The position numbers and the translations under genes were made by a program. DNA of 64,000 nt from positions 62,001 to 126,000 of the forward strand of contig NZ_PJIR01000003.1 of the NCBI RefSeq assembly GCF_002929355.1. Direction: 5' to 3'. Below the pieces are notes generated by a model that saw nothing but the letters and a program-made list of their open reading frames with translations, made no database searches and was not told where the DNA came from. The DNA comes from Arthrobacter sp. B0490. GTDB taxonomy: Bacteria; Actinomycetota; Actinomycetes; Actinomycetales; Micrococcaceae. Below are positions 19,153 to 28,928 of the stretch, in pieces (position 1 is the first letter of the stretch; every line of letters begins with the position of its first letter).

Positions 19153-20151
19153 CTAGGCCTTGGCCGCCCTGGCCGGCTGGGCGGGCTGGGCGGCATCGGA
19201 GACGATGTCGATCCGCCAGCCGGTGAGCTTCGCCGCGAGGCGCGCGTTCTGGCCTTCCTTGCCGATCGCCAGGGACAGCTGGTAGTCCGGCACGACGACG
19301 CGGGCGGACCGGGTGGACTCGTCCGTGATCGTCACGGACGTCACGCGCGACGGCGAGAGCGAGCTGGCGATGAAGGAGGCGGCGTCGTCGTTGTAGTCGA
19401 CGATGTCGATCTTCTCGTCGTTCAGCTCGTTCATGACGGCGCGGACGCGGGTCCCCATCTCGCCGATGCACGCGCCCTTGGCATTGACACCGGGCACGTT
19501 CGCCTTCACCGCGATCTTCGTGCGGTGGCCCGCCTCGCGGGCGAGGGCGACGATCTCGACCGTCCTGTCGGCGATCTCGGGGACCTCCAGCTCGAAGAGC
19601 TTCCGGACGAGGCCCGGGTGCGAGCGGGAGAGCGTGATGGACGGACCCTTCATGCCCCGGTGGACGTCGACGACGAAGGCCCGGAGCCTCGTGCCGTGCA
19701 GGTACTTCTCGCCGGGAACCTGCTCGGGCGGCGGCAGCACGGCCTCCACGGAGCCCAGGTTCACCTGGATCATGTGCGGGTTGGTGCCCTGCTGGATCAT
19801 GCCGGCGACGAGTTCGCCCTCCTTGCCGCGGAACTCCCCGAGGATGTTCTCGTCCTCGGCGTCGCGCAGGCGCTGGAGGATGATCTGGCGCGCGGTGCTC
19901 GCGGCGATGCGGCCGAACCCGCCGGGCGTGTCGTCGAACTCGCCGACGGGCGCGCCGTCGTCGTCCTTCTCGGTCGCCCAGATGGTGACGTGCCCGTTGC
20001 GGCGGTCCAGTTCGGCACGCGCCGTCTCGTGCGCGCCGGGCGTGCGGTGGTACGCGATGAGCAGTGCCTGCTCGATCGTGGGGATCAGCTTGTCCAGCGG
20101 GATCTCGCGTTCGCGCTCGAGCAGCCTCAGAGCGCTCATATCAATGTCCAT
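19153..20151 (-). CDS. nusA: Transcription termination/antitermination factor NusA
   Basis: NusA binds RNA polymerase and nascent RNA to modulate pausing, termination and antitermination. The 332-residue protein has the N-terminal polymerase-binding domain ([18 protein letters not shown]), an S1 domain near 110-180, and two KH domains with [17 protein letters not shown] near 235 and [18 protein letters not shown] near 300. It lacks the acidic C-terminal repeats of E. coli NusA, as actinobacterial forms do. AAGGAG lies 6 nt before the chosen ATG. It follows rimP by 10 bp. Confidence 0.96.
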   Translation of the reverse strand: MDIDMSALRLLEREREIPLDKLIPTIEQALLIAYHRTPGAHETARAELDRRNGHVTIWATEKDDDGAPVGEFDDTPGGFGRIAASTARQIILQRLRDAEDENILGEFRGKEGELVAGMIQQGTNPHMIQVNLGSVEAVLPPPEQVPGEKYLHGTRLRAFVVDVHRGMKGPSITLSRSHPGLVRKLFELEVPEIADRTVEIVALAREAGHRTKIAVKANVPGVNAKGACIGEMGTRVRAVMNELNDEKIDIVDYNDDAASFIASSLSPSRVTSVTITDESTRSARVVVPDYQLSLAIGKEGQNARLAAKLTGWRIDIVSDAAQPAQPARAAKA

Positions 20152-20161
20152 GCGGGTCTCC

Positions 20162-20791
20162 TTACGCGTGGTGCACGGCGCCGGAGTCATCCGGTTCGGC
20201 ACCATCGCTGTTCTCGTGGTGTTCATCCTCAAGATGCGCGAATTCGACCTGGACGGTCCCCTTGCGGATCCTGGAAAACTCGAGGGCGAGTGGATCGCCC
20301 TGTTTGGGCTTCATGCCCTTCTTGACCGGCAGCTGGGGGATCATCCGGATGCCTGTGGCGGTGACGTCCTGCAGGCGTCCGACGACGACGTCGCCGGTCA
20401 CCGGCTTGACCTCGACCATGCGTCCCACGTTGCGGCGCCAGTGCCGCGGCTCCGTGAGGGGGCGGGATACGCCGGGTGAGGAGATCTCGAGGCTGTACGG
20501 GCGGTCGTCGTCCTCGGGGTCGCTGTCCATGGCGGCGGACAGATCGGAGGAGATGGCGGAGATCACATCGAGTCCCACGCTCCCCGTCGCGTCCTCGGGC
20601 AGGTCGACGACGACGTGGACGGTGCGGTGGGAGCCCGCGACCTTCACCTCGACGTCCTCGAGGTAGAGGTTGTGCTCCTCCACGACGGGCTGCAGCCTGG
20701 TCCGCAGGCGCTGTGCTTCAACCTGCAGTTCGGCCTCCACGGCTGACTTGCGGGTCGAGGCATGTTTTTCGTTCCCGGACCGGACCGCCAT
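20162..20791 (-). CDS. rimP: Ribosome maturation factor RimP
   Basis: RimP helps assemble the 3' domain of the 30S subunit. The 209 residues carry an N-terminal alpha/beta domain ([32 protein letters not shown]), the hallmark [14 protein letters not shown] near 100, and an Sm-like C-terminal domain. The ATG with GGGAGG 5 nt upstream is chosen over one 45 nt further upstream. It is first in the nusA operon and divergent from the DUF4439 gene. Confidence 0.94.
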   Translation of the reverse strand: MAVRSGNEKHASTRKSAVEAELQVEAQRLRTRLQPVVEEHNLYLEDVEVKVAGSHRTVHVVVDLPEDATGSVGLDVISAISSDLSAAMDSDPEDDDRPYSLEISSPGVSRPLTEPRHWRRNVGRMVEVKPVTGDVVVGRLQDVTATGIRMIPQLPVKKGMKPKQGDPLALEFSRIRKGTVQVEFAHLEDEHHENSDGAEPDDSGAVHHA

Positions 20792-20896
20792 GGCTGCCTC
20801 CCACTCGATGATGTTGTCCACCAAGAGTACCGACATTCCGCGACGCCCGGTGTATGGCCGGGTGAAAGGCGTACTGCCGTGGGATCATCGGGAACT

Positions 20897-22120
20897 GTGA
20901 TCAGGCAGGCGCGGACAGGTGGACAGCAGGGGCTCGGAGCCCCGGCAGCCTCCGCCGCCGCCGGGCGGCCGGCCCGGTGGGTGGCGAGGCTCGTCGGCCT
21001 CTTCCTGGCGGTCCTCCTCGTGGTCGGCATCGGCGTGGGCATGGCCCCCGCGGAGCCGCAGGCGCCTGTCTACTCCGCCTCCGAACAGGTGCAGCTCGAC
21101 GCCGAGGGGCGGTACCGGGCACTGGCCGCGGACGCGCGGGCGGCAGCAGCCGCCGACCCGGCCCTCGCGGGGACCCTGCAGGCGGTCGCGGACGACCTCG
21201 CCGCGCAGGCGGACGCCGTCGCCCTGCCCCGCTCCCCCGCGCCGTCCGGTTCCCCCGCGGGTCCCACCCCAGCAGCCTCTCCCACTCCCGCGTCCGCCAC
21301 GCCGCAGGCCGTCGATCCATCCGCCGCGTCGGCCCCGGTCGGCGCGGCGGAGGTGCTGCACCTGCTCCACGACAGCGCCCTCCGGAGCCTGCGCGACGCC
21401 GTCGGCGCCGCTCCCGGACCGGCCCGCGTCCTCGCCTCCGCCGGAGCCGGCCAGTGGCGGCACGCGGCGCTGCTCGGCGCCGCCCTCGACGTCGACGCGG
21501 CCCTCCCGTCCGCCGACGCACTCCCCGCTGCGGACCTCGCCGCCGGGACGGGCCTGTTCGCCGGGGCCGACCGGGACCCTGCCGTGCCGTCGGCGCACGC
21601 GTCCCCGGGCTCCGAACCGGGACCGGGCGCCCCTCCCGGCGGTGTTCCCGCCGACTGCGACGGCACGCCGCAGGGGCCGGAAGCCGACCGGCAGGCCCTG
21701 CTCAGCGCGAAGACGGCGGAGGACCGGGCACGCTTCGGCTACGAGGTCGCGGCGGCACTGCTCCCCGACACACCGGCACTGCTCGCCCGGTCATCGGTGC
21801 ACGGGACGGCCGCCGACGCCGCCGCCGACCGCCTCGCGGATCTCTGCGTCCCGCCCGCGCCCGCTCCGGCCGGCTTCGTGATCGGCGGGGACTTCCGCGC
21901 TGATCCGGCCGCCGCCCTGCGGGACCTCGAACAGGAGCACGCAGGACTGTACGCGGGGCTCATCCCCGCCGTCGGGCCCGACACCCGCGCCTGGGCCGTC
22001 GCCGCCTTCAACGCGGCCGCGCAGCGCAGCCTCGACGCCGGCACGCCCCTGGGCCCCTTCCCGGGGCTGCAGGATGCGCCGGAACCGTCGGCCCCCGAGG
22101 ACCCGGCCGATGGCGAGTGA
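20897..22120 (+). CDS. Exported or membrane-anchored DUF4439 protein
   Basis: A 407-residue protein with one N-terminal hydrophobic helix (LVGLFLAVLLVVGIGVGMAPA, residues about 35-55), a coiled Ala-rich region, a long Pro/Ser/Ala linker and a C-terminal ferritin-like DUF4439 domain starting around residue 270 (LLSAKTAEDRARFGYEVAAALL). No metal ligands were assigned. M. tuberculosis has a comparable pair next to rimP-nusA and before proS, so the neighbourhood is ancient. The GTG start has only a weak GGGA upstream. It overlaps the following kinase gene. Confidence 0.72.
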   Translation: MIRQARTGGQQGLGAPAASAAAGRPARWVARLVGLFLAVLLVVGIGVGMAPAEPQAPVYSASEQVQLDAEGRYRALAADARAAAAADPALAGTLQAVADDLAAQADAVALPRSPAPSGSPAGPTPAASPTPASATPQAVDPSAASAPVGAAEVLHLLHDSALRSLRDAVGAAPGPARVLASAGAGQWRHAALLGAALDVDAALPSADALPAADLAAGTGLFAGADRDPAVPSAHASPGSEPGPGAPPGGVPADCDGTPQGPEADRQALLSAKTAEDRARFGYEVAAALLPDTPALLARSSVHGTAADAAADRLADLCVPPAPAPAGFVIGGDFRADPAAALRDLEQEHAGLYAGLIPAVGPDTRAWAVAAFNAAAQRSLDAGTPLGPFPGLQDAPEPSAPEDPADGE

Positions 22121-23198
22121 TCGCGCGCGGACGCGCGATGAGGGACCGGCGCGGGGCGGCAGCGGGGGCCAGGGCCCGGATGACCGTCGGACGGCGGCCG
22201 GGGCCCTGCCCGGTCTCCCGGGACGCCTCGTGGAGAGTGCGCGGACGATTCCCGGCGGGGCGCGGTGGCTGCGGGACTGGCAGGGACTGCTGGCGGACAG
22301 GCTCGCGGCCTGGGACCTCGACCTCGACCTGGCGCCGGGGCAGCCGGCCTGGGCGGGCCGGTGCGCCGTCGTCGTACCCGTGGTGCGGCAGGACGACGGG
22401 CGGACGGGAAGGGGCGTCCTCAAGCTGACCATCCCGCATGACGAGGCCCTCCCCGAACCCGATGCCCTCGAGCTGTGGGACGGGACGGGCGCGGTGCGGC
22501 TCCTCGCGGCGTCGCGCCCGGACTTCGCATTGCTGCTCGCCCGCCTCGACGGCGACTCCTCGCTCCTCGACGTGGCCCTCGACGCGACACCGCGGCCGTG
22601 GGCAGCGGTGCTGCGGCAGCTGTCGATCCGCCCCGGGGACAGCGCGGCCTGGGCCGCGATCCCGCACCTGGCCTCCGCGGCGGAACAGTGGACGGACACC
22701 CTGCCGGCGCGGTGGGACGAGCTCGGCGAGCCCTTCCCGCGGTGGCTGATGGAGGCGGCGCTGGAGGTGTGCCAGTCGCGGGGCGCCGTGGGCAGGAGAT
22801 CGGAGCGCGACGTGCTCGTGCACTCCGACCTGCACTACGCCAACCTGCTCCCGACGACGCCCGGTCAGTTGCAGGACTTCACGGCGATCGACCCGAAGCC
22901 GGTGCTCGGCGACGCCGAGTACGCCGTCGCCCCCATGCTGTGGAACAGGCTCGACGAACTCGACGCCGGCGATCCCGCCGGCCATCTGCGGGCACACTGC
23001 ACGGCCCTGGCCACCGCCGCCGGTCTGGACGTGGACCTGGCGTACGGCTGGACGGTCGTCCGGGAGGTCAGGAACGCGCTGTCCTACCTCGGGCACGGCC
23101 TCGCCGGGGACGCGCAGCGGTCCCTCTGGGTGGCGAGTTCGGTCCTGGGCCGGACCCTCGACGGGCTACCCCCGGTCGGCGCGCTGCCGACCCTCTGA
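22110..23198 (+). CDS. APH(6)/hydroxyurea-type phosphotransferase family protein
   Basis: This 362-residue protein resembles the aminoglycoside 6-phosphotransferase family: LVHSDLHYANLL near 240 holds the catalytic Asp, and AIDPKPVLGDAEYAVAPMLWNRLDEL near 260 carries the metal-binding Asp and the family signature. The GRCAVVVPVV strand and following VLKLTIPHDE near 80-110 form the kinase N-lobe. Homologues include streptomycin kinases, but most chromosomal copies have unknown substrates, so resistance should not be assumed. The ATG lies 11 nt before the end of the DUF4439 gene. Confidence 0.75.
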   Translation: MASDRARTRDEGPARGGSGGQGPDDRRTAAGALPGLPGRLVESARTIPGGARWLRDWQGLLADRLAAWDLDLDLAPGQPAWAGRCAVVVPVVRQDDGRTGRGVLKLTIPHDEALPEPDALELWDGTGAVRLLAASRPDFALLLARLDGDSSLLDVALDATPRPWAAVLRQLSIRPGDSAAWAAIPHLASAAEQWTDTLPARWDELGEPFPRWLMEAALEVCQSRGAVGRRSERDVLVHSDLHYANLLPTTPGQLQDFTAIDPKPVLGDAEYAVAPMLWNRLDELDAGDPAGHLRAHCTALATAAGLDVDLAYGWTVVREVRNALSYLGHGLAGDAQRSLWVASSVLGRTLDGLPPVGALPTL

Positions 23199-23232
23199 CG
23201 GCAGCCCGACAGCACTCGGACCGCCACGCCCG

Positions 23233-24042
23233 TCAGGGTCGCGACACCAGCGGGCGGACGTTCTCCACCCACACGTCGTAGCCGAGCTTGAGGATCAGGG
23301 CCCCGACGACGACGAGGAAGACGACGCGGATGAACCTGCTCCCCTGGCTGATGGCCATGCGCGAGCCGGTGTAGCCCCCGGCCATGTTCGCGGCGCCGAG
23401 GAGGAGCCCGAGGCCCCAGAGGATCGACCCGTTGGGGAGGAAGAACATGAGCGCGCCGAAGTTGGTGGCCATGTTCACGATCTTCGCCTTCGCGCTGGCG
23501 CCGAGGAAGTTGTACCCCAGCAGCGTGACCATCGCGATGATGAGGAAGGACCCGGTGCCCGGCCCGATGAGTCCGTCGTAGAAGCCGATGACGAGGCCGA
23601 TGGCGCCGGCCGTCCCGTAGTGCCGCGCCCCCTGGTACCGCAGCTGCGTCAGGGTCCCCACCGAGGGCTTGAGGGCCGTGAACACCGCGACCGCGATGAG
23701 CGCCACGACGATGATCGGCTTGAAGACCGAGGACGGCAGCGAGGCGGCGAGGATCGCCCCGCCGAACCCCCCGATCAGCGCGACACCCGCCATGGGCAGC
23801 GCCGTCCGCAGGTCCGGGTGCGCGCGCCGGTAGTAGGTGACGGCGCTCGTCGTCGTGCCGAAGATGGACCCGAGCTTGTTCGTGGCGAGGGCCTCGACGG
23901 GCGTGATGCCGGGCACGAGGAGGAGCGCCGGCAGCTGCAGCAGCCCTCCTCCCCCGACGACGGCGTCGACCCAGCCCGCGGCGAATCCGGCGACGAGCAC
24001 CAGCAGGATCGTGGCGAGGTGCAGTTCCTCGAGTCCCGACAC
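23233..24042 (-). CDS. TauE/SafE (TSUP) family membrane permease
   Basis: A 269-residue permease with about eight membrane helices and the duplicated TSUP layout. The first repeat holds AGWVDAVVGGGGLLQLP near 22, the second GFYDGLIGPGTGSFLI near 157. Family members export sulfite, sulfoacetate or related organosulfur anions. Whether it serves the sulfite-oxidase-type enzyme 20 kb away is speculative. The GTG start lies 9 bp past the proS stop, so it is probably cotranscribed with proS. Confidence 0.87.
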   Translation of the reverse strand: MSGLEELHLATILLVLVAGFAAGWVDAVVGGGGLLQLPALLLVPGITPVEALATNKLGSIFGTTTSAVTYYRRAHPDLRTALPMAGVALIGGFGGAILAASLPSSVFKPIIVVALIAVAVFTALKPSVGTLTQLRYQGARHYGTAGAIGLVIGFYDGLIGPGTGSFLIIAMVTLLGYNFLGASAKAKIVNMATNFGALMFFLPNGSILWGLGLLLGAANMAGGYTGSRMAISQGSRFIRVVFLVVVGALILKLGYDVWVENVRPLVSRP

Positions 24043-24051
24043 CGCCTCGGC

Positions 24052-25848
24052 CTAGGAGGCGGTGAGCTCGCGCAGCAGCGCGACGGCCTCGTCCACGGCG
24101 ACGTTCTGCGCCTCGCCCGTCCGGCGGTCCTTGACCTCGAGGACACCGTCGACGAGCCCCCGGCCGACGACGACGATGGTCGGCACGCCGATCAGCTCGG
24201 CATCGCCGAACTTGACGCCGGGCGAGACCTTGGGGCGGTCGTCGTAGAGCACGGTCAGACCGGCCGCCTCCAGGTCCCCGGCGAGCTTCTCGGCCGCCTC
24301 GAAGACCTCGGCGCCCTTGCCGGTCGCGACGATGTGCACGTCCGCGGGGGCGACGTTGCGGGGCCAGATGATGCCGCGGTCGTCGTGGTTCGACTCCGCG
24401 AGGGCCGCGATGGCGCGCGTCACGCCGACTCCGTACGAGCCCATGGTCACCGTGGCGATCTTGCCGTTCCGGTCCAGGACCTTGAGCCCGAGCGCCTCCG
24501 CGTACTTGCGGCCGAGCTGGAAGATGTGGCCCATCTCGATGCCGCGGGCGGCGACGAGCGGTCCCGATCCGTCGGGTGCCTCGTCGCCCTCGCGTACCTC
24601 GACGGCCTCGATGACGCCGTCCCAGGTGAAGTCGCGGCCCGCGACGAGGCCGAAGACGTGGCGGCCCTCCTCGTTGGCACCGGTGATCCACGCGGTGCCG
24701 CTGACGACGCGCGGATCCACGAGGTAGCGCAGTCCCGTGGTCCCCTCGGCGCCGAGGACGGCGGCGTCCGGGGCCAGGCCGGGCCCGATGTAGCCCTTCA
24801 CGAGGCCGGGGTGCTTTTTCAGGTCCTCCTCGCCCGCAGCCTCCACGGCCACTTCGCCGCCCGTCTCGAGGTGGCCGGCGATGTTCGCCTCGATGCGCTT
24901 GAGGTCCACGGTGCGGTCACCGGGGACGCCGACGACGACGATCTCGCGCTCGCCCGTGGGCAGCACCGCCGCGAGGACGACGTTCTTGAGGGTGTCCGCG
25001 GCCGTCCATGTCCGGTCGCCCGGTGCCGCGGCATTGGCGTGGTCCACGAGCGTGCCGATGGTCGGCGTGTCCGGGGTGTCGCGGACCTCGGCAGCGGGCG
25101 CGTCCGTGAAGTCGAGGGCGTCGGGCACGACGGTGGTGACGGCCTCCACGTTCGCGGTGTAGCCGCCCGCGGAACGGACGAACGTGTCCTCGCCGATGGG
25201 CGTGGGGTGCAGGAACTCCTCGCTCCTCGAGCCGCCCATCGCTCCTGCGGTCGCCGTCACGGGGATCACCTCCAGCCCGAGCCGCTCGAAGATCCGCAGG
25301 TAGGCGCCGCGGTGGAGCTGGTAGCTCGCCTCGAGGCCCTCGTCGTCGACGTCGAACGAGTAGGAGTCCTTCATGATGAATTCGCGGCCGCGGAGCAGGC
25401 CCGCGCGGGGCCGGGCCTCGTCGCGGTACTTGGTCTGGATCTGGAACAGGCTCACGGGCAGGTCCTTGTACGAGGTGTACAGGTCCTTGACGAGCAGCGT
25501 GAACATCTCCTCGTGGGTGGGCGCGAGGAGGTAGTCGGCGCCCTTGCGGTCCTTCAGGCGGAAGATGCCGTCGCCGTACTCGGTCCAGCGGTTCGTCGCC
25601 TCGTAGGGCTCCTTGGGCAGCAGCGCGGGGAAGTGGACCTCCTGGGCGCCGATGGCCTCCATCTCCTCGCGGATGATCCCCTCGACCCGGGCCAGGACCT
25701 TCAGGCCCAGCGGCAACCAGCTGTAGATCCCCGGTGCGGCGCGCCGGATGTAGCCCGCACGCACCAGCAGGCGGTGGCTGGCGACTTCGGCGTCGGCTGG
25801 ATCTTCACGCAGGGTGCGCAGGAAAAGGGTCGAGAGTCGTAAGACCAC
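24052..25848 (-). CDS. proS: Prolyl-tRNA synthetase
   Basis: Class II synthetase charging tRNA-Pro. Visible are [13 protein letters not shown] at the N-terminus, class II motif 1 around [10 protein letters not shown], motif 2 in [27 protein letters not shown], a long INS editing domain between motifs 2 and 3, and motif 3 [14 protein letters not shown] near residue 450. The 598-residue form starts at the GTG giving VVLRLSTLF, matching family N-termini. An ATG at 25878 would add ten residues and does have GGGAG 5 nt upstream, so the longer start is a real alternative. Confidence 0.93.
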   Translation of the reverse strand: MVLRLSTLFLRTLREDPADAEVASHRLLVRAGYIRRAAPGIYSWLPLGLKVLARVEGIIREEMEAIGAQEVHFPALLPKEPYEATNRWTEYGDGIFRLKDRKGADYLLAPTHEEMFTLLVKDLYTSYKDLPVSLFQIQTKYRDEARPRAGLLRGREFIMKDSYSFDVDDEGLEASYQLHRGAYLRIFERLGLEVIPVTATAGAMGGSRSEEFLHPTPIGEDTFVRSAGGYTANVEAVTTVVPDALDFTDAPAAEVRDTPDTPTIGTLVDHANAAAPGDRTWTAADTLKNVVLAAVLPTGEREIVVVGVPGDRTVDLKRIEANIAGHLETGGEVAVEAAGEEDLKKHPGLVKGYIGPGLAPDAAVLGAEGTTGLRYLVDPRVVSGTAWITGANEEGRHVFGLVAGRDFTWDGVIEAVEVREGDEAPDGSGPLVAARGIEMGHIFQLGRKYAEALGLKVLDRNGKIATVTMGSYGVGVTRAIAALAESNHDDRGIIWPRNVAPADVHIVATGKGAEVFEAAEKLAGDLEAAGLTVLYDDRPKVSPGVKFGDAELIGVPTIVVVGRGLVDGVLEVKDRRTGEAQNVAVDEAVALLRELTAS

Positions 25849-25882
25849 GCGGGTGTCCGTTCGTATCAGTACTGCCATTCAC

Positions 25883-25904
25883 TCTCCCGCCGTCCGGCGG
25901 GAGA
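25883..25904 (-). promoter_or_regulatory. Leader hairpin of proS containing the ribosome-binding site
   Basis: TCTCCCGCC pairs with GGCGGGAGA over a GGAC loop just before the ATG at 25878. The 3' arm contains the GGGAG that would serve that ATG. A TAGATT box (minus strand, 25914-25919) upstream could be the -10 of the promoter, which would place the hairpin at the beginning of the mRNA. Confidence 0.45.
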
Positions 25905-25966
25905 CAACAGGTACCAATCTAGCGGGTTCGGCGGTTCGCCCCGTCGTTCCCGGGGGCCCGGCATCC

Positions 25967-26869
25967 TCAGAACAGGATGGTCGCGAAGGTGTCCACCTGC
26001 TCGAACCCCACGCGCTTGTACGCGGCGATGGCGCGGGCGTTGTAGGAGTTCACGTAGAGGCTCACGGTAGGGGCCAGGGCTCGCGCCGCGACGACGACGG
26101 CGGCCATGTACGCGGCGCTGAGCCCCTTGCCGCGGTGGTCCGGGTTCATCCAGACGCCCTGGACCTGCACGGCCTGGGAGGACACGGTGCCGAGCTCGGC
26201 CTTGAAGACCACCTGGCCGTCGTCGTCGAAGGCCGCCAGCGAGTGCTTCCGGCCGATGAGGGAGGCGACGCGGCGGCGGTAGTGCTCCGATCCGCCGATG
26301 AAGGGCGAATAGCCGACCTCCTCCTCGAACATCGCGGCGCAGGCCGGCAGCAGCCGATCGAGCTCCTCGGGCCGTGTGAACCGGAGGTCGGTCGCGGGCC
26401 GGATGAGGGGGTCCGCGTCGATGGCCATGAGCGGCTGGGTGGGGCGGACGTCGAACGGCTCGGCGCTGTAGTCCTCGAACGTGGACCACAGGTCCATGAC
26501 GCCCTCGGAGAGGCCGAAGATCGACGAGAAGCTGCGCCCCGACCGCCCGAGGTGGTCGCCGAAGATGGCGCCGGTCTCGTCGGTGACGCCGACCGGGACG
26601 AGGTTCACGCCTGCCCAGCATGCCGCGCGGAGGTCGTGGTGGCGGAACATGCCGATGATCTCACCGCCCGCGAAGGACGGCGCGGCAGTACCCATGGACT
26701 CGAGGTGGGAGGCGACGAAGACGTTCGCCACCGGGTCCTCGTTGACGATCGCCCACAGGTCGCGGGTGTCGTCCTCGCCGAGCACCCGGAAGGACCAGGG
26801 CCCCTCGGGGTCGGGCTGCGCCCTAGCTGACGGTAACCATGGGGCCACCCTGGCCAGCAGTTTCGCCAT
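25967..26869 (-). CDS. GNAT acetyltransferase with N-terminal DUF4081-like domain
   Basis: About 300 residues. The N-terminal half ([37 protein letters not shown]) resembles DUF4081 and the C-terminal half is a GNAT domain with the acetyl-CoA loop [18 protein letters not shown] near 235 and [21 protein letters not shown] near 270. The same gene follows ispG in M. tuberculosis (Rv2867c region). The ATG chosen overlaps ispG by 47 bp; a GTG 21 nt further in is equally possible. Substrate unknown. Confidence 0.8.
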   Translation of the reverse strand: MAKLLARVAPWLPSARAQPDPEGPWSFRVLGEDDTRDLWAIVNEDPVANVFVASHLESMGTAAPSFAGGEIIGMFRHHDLRAACWAGVNLVPVGVTDETGAIFGDHLGRSGRSFSSIFGLSEGVMDLWSTFEDYSAEPFDVRPTQPLMAIDADPLIRPATDLRFTRPEELDRLLPACAAMFEEEVGYSPFIGGSEHYRRRVASLIGRKHSLAAFDDDGQVVFKAELGTVSSQAVQVQGVWMNPDHRGKGLSAAYMAAVVVAARALAPTVSLYVNSYNARAIAAYKRVGFEQVDTFATILF

Positions 26870-27989
26870 CGGACTCACCCATCTCCTCTGCGAGCCGCAT
26901 GGCTTCCTCGATGAGGGTCTCGACGATCTGGTCCTCGGGGACGGTCTTGATGACCTCCCCGCGGACGAAGATCTGGCCCTTGCCGTTGCCGGACGCGACA
27001 CCGAGGTCGGCCTCGCGGGCCTCACCGGGTCCGTTGACGACGCAACCCATCACGGCCACGCGCAGCGGGACCTCCATGCCCTCGAGGCCTGCCGTGACCT
27101 CCTCGGCGAGGGTGTAGACGTCCACCTGCGCCCTGCCGCAGGAGGGGCAGGACACGATCTCGAGCTTGCGGGGGCGGAGGTTGAGCGACTGCAGGATCTG
27201 GTTGCCGACCTTGATCTCCTCGACCGGCGGCGCGGAGAGCGACACGCGGATGGTGTCGCCGATGCCCTTGGACAGCAGGGCACCGAAGGCCGTCGCGGAC
27301 TTGATGGTGCCCTGGAACGCCGGTCCGGCCTCGGTGACGCCGAGGTGCAGGGGCCAGTCGCCGCGCTCGGCGAGCAGCTCGTAGGCGCGGACCATGATCA
27401 CGGGGTCGTTGTGCTTCACGGAGATCTTGAAGTCGTGGAAGTCGTGCTCCTCGAAGAGGGACGCCTCCCAGACCGCGGACTCGACGAGCGCCTCGGGCGT
27501 GGCCTTGCCGTACTTCTGCATGAGGCGCGGATCGAGGGAGCCGGCGTTGACGCCGATCCGGATCGAGGTGCCGGCGGCCTTCGCCGCGTCGGCGATCTGC
27601 TTCACCTGGTCGTCGAACTTGCGGATGTTGCCCGGGTTCACGCGGACCGCGGCACATCCGGCGTCGATCGCGGCGAAGACGTACTTCGGCTGGAAGTGGA
27701 TGTCCGCGATGACGGGGATCTGCGATTTCCTGGCGATGATCGGCAGTGCTGCGGCGTCGTCGGCCGAGGGGCAGGCCACGCGGACGATGTCGCAGCCCGT
27801 GGCCGTCAGCTCGGCGATCTGCTGGAGCGTCGCGTTGATGTCGGTGGTCGGCGTCGTCGTCATCGACTGGATGCTGATCGGCGAGTCCGATCCGACTCCC
27901 ACCGAACCGACCTTGATCTGGCGGGTCTTGCGCCGGGGCGCGAGGACCGGCGGCGGCGCTGCGGGCATTCCTAGGTTGACCGAGGTCAA
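26823..27989 (-). CDS. ispG: 4-hydroxy-3-methylbut-2-en-1-yl diphosphate synthase IspG
   Basis: IspG carries out the penultimate step of the MEP isoprenoid pathway using a [4Fe-4S] cluster. The 388 residues include [33 protein letters not shown], and the cluster region with SCPSCGRA near 280 and [12 protein letters not shown] near 310, giving three Cys ligands. I chose the TTG reading MTSVNLGMP because GGAGG lies 5 nt upstream and family members begin there. dxr, an earlier step of the pathway, lies 3 kb upstream on the same strand. Confidence 0.93.
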   Translation of the reverse strand: MTSVNLGMPAAPPPVLAPRRKTRQIKVGSVGVGSDSPISIQSMTTTPTTDINATLQQIAELTATGCDIVRVACPSADDAAALPIIARKSQIPVIADIHFQPKYVFAAIDAGCAAVRVNPGNIRKFDDQVKQIADAAKAAGTSIRIGVNAGSLDPRLMQKYGKATPEALVESAVWEASLFEEHDFHDFKISVKHNDPVIMVRAYELLAERGDWPLHLGVTEAGPAFQGTIKSATAFGALLSKGIGDTIRVSLSAPPVEEIKVGNQILQSLNLRPRKLEIVSCPSCGRAQVDVYTLAEEVTAGLEGMEVPLRVAVMGCVVNGPGEAREADLGVASGNGKGQIFVRGEVIKTVPEDQIVETLIEEAMRLAEEMGESDGETAGQGGPMVTVS

Positions 27990-28088
27990 AGCTTCCTCCA
28001 TGCTGGCGGCCTTGACCGCACGTCCGACGAGTTTCGTTTTTTCATTATCCACCCGCCCCGACGGTCCGGGACGCGGGGGCGATGCACG

Positions 28089-28379
28089 TCACACGTGGTC
28101 GCGGAATGCTCCGATGATCGGTTTCCATTCGGCGGTCTTGACCGCCGCGATGGCTCCCGCCAGGGCGAAGGGGTCCTGTCCGACCAGCCGGCTGAGATCC
28201 GATTCGCTCTCCGAGGTGAAGAGGAGGAGCGCTCCGCTGCCGTCGGCGAAGGGACCCGACGCGAGGACACGGCCCTGCCCGACGAGCTCTTCGAGCCACT
28301 GCCGGTGCGCGGGCCGGTGCTCCGCGCGGAGGGCGTCGTGATCGGGGTTGTATACGTACTCGACGGCGAAGATGCTCAT
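28089..28379 (-). CDS. YCII-related small protein
   Basis: A 96-residue dimeric ferredoxin-like fold protein. It has the typical N-terminal strand FAVEYVYNP, the conserved HRPAHRQWLEELVGQGRVLASGPF with the family His and Asp/Gly residues, and a C-terminal PIIGAF. YciI homologues include dehydrochlorinase-type enzymes, but most are uncharacterised. TAGGGT lies 6 nt before the ATG with no clear ribosome site, so it may be leaderless. A 17-bp inverted repeat (ACTCAC/GTGAGT) overlaps that box. Confidence 0.82.
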   Translation of the reverse strand: MSIFAVEYVYNPDHDALRAEHRPAHRQWLEELVGQGRVLASGPFADGSGALLLFTSESESDLSRLVGQDPFALAGAIAAVKTAEWKPIIGAFRDHV

Positions 28380-28381
28380 GA

Positions 28382-28398
28382 ACTCACCCTACGTGAGT
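28382..28398 (-). promoter_or_regulatory. Inverted repeat over the putative yciI-like promoter
   Basis: ACTCAC and GTGAGT flank a 5-nt centre directly upstream of the ATG. The minus-strand -10 candidate TAGGGT (28386-28391) is inside it. It abuts the stop codon of the upstream membrane-protein gene, so it could equally be a weak hairpin. Confidence 0.35.
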
Positions 28399-28838
28399 CA
28401 CAGCAGGTAGACCTTGACGAGGGTCGCGACGCCCGCGGCCCAGAGCATGGACGTCAGGGTGCCGATGATGAAGCGCTCCGACGCGGCCGGGGTCTCCTTC
28501 AGTTCTGCGTAGCGGCCGAGGGCCTTGACCGCCACGACGTAGGCGATGGCGACGGGCTGGCCGCCGAGGATGGCGACGGTCACCGCGAGGCGCTCGAGCA
28601 CGCCGATGACCAGGCCACCGCGGAGCACACCCGGGGGCAGGGCGTCGACGGGTGCCTGCGGCGGCTGGTCGGGCGGCTCGGGGAGGTCGAGCTGCGGCTG
28701 GTCGGCCGGTTCCGGGAGCTCCTCACGGCGCCGTTCCGCGGTGTCCACGGAGCGTGCCAGCCGCAGCACGAGCATGGTGACGGGCAGGCCGACGCCGCCT
28801 GCCACCACGAGCGCCACCGCGATCCACAATGCGTCCAC
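28398..28838 (-). CDS. Membrane protein paired with the SatD-like gene
   Basis: A 146-residue protein with an N-terminal helix (ALWIAVALVVAGGVGLPVTMLVL), a Pro/Asp/Glu-rich loop, then two C-terminal hydrophobic segments (GGLVIGVLERLAVTVAILGG and FIIGTLTSMLWAAGVATLVKVYLL). The pattern GLVIGVLERL followed by an AIAYVVAVKALGRYAELK amphipathic stretch is seen in small proteins that accompany SatD family genes, but I cannot name the family. The GTG start has GGAGG 7 nt upstream. It follows the SatD-like gene by 90 bp. Confidence 0.65.
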   Translation of the reverse strand: MDALWIAVALVVAGGVGLPVTMLVLRLARSVDTAERRREELPEPADQPQLDLPEPPDQPPQAPVDALPPGVLRGGLVIGVLERLAVTVAILGGQPVAIAYVVAVKALGRYAELKETPAASERFIIGTLTSMLWAAGVATLVKVYLL

Positions 28839-28928
28839 CGAGCCTCCTCCATGTCCTGTCGGTATGTCATGCATGTCTACAGCACGGCACCCCCAGCGGG
28901 GTGTCCTCGGGTCGCCGTCGGCGCCCGG

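Noticed and set aside
22110-23198. Calling the APH(6)-like gene a streptomycin resistance gene
   Set aside because: Family membership alone does not show drug activity, and it lies in a conserved core neighbourhood, not on a mobile element.
23620-25842. A 740-codon plus-strand frame opposite proS
   Set aside because: Low-complexity Asp/Val/Arg/Gly-rich antisense product; proS on the minus strand has all class II motifs.
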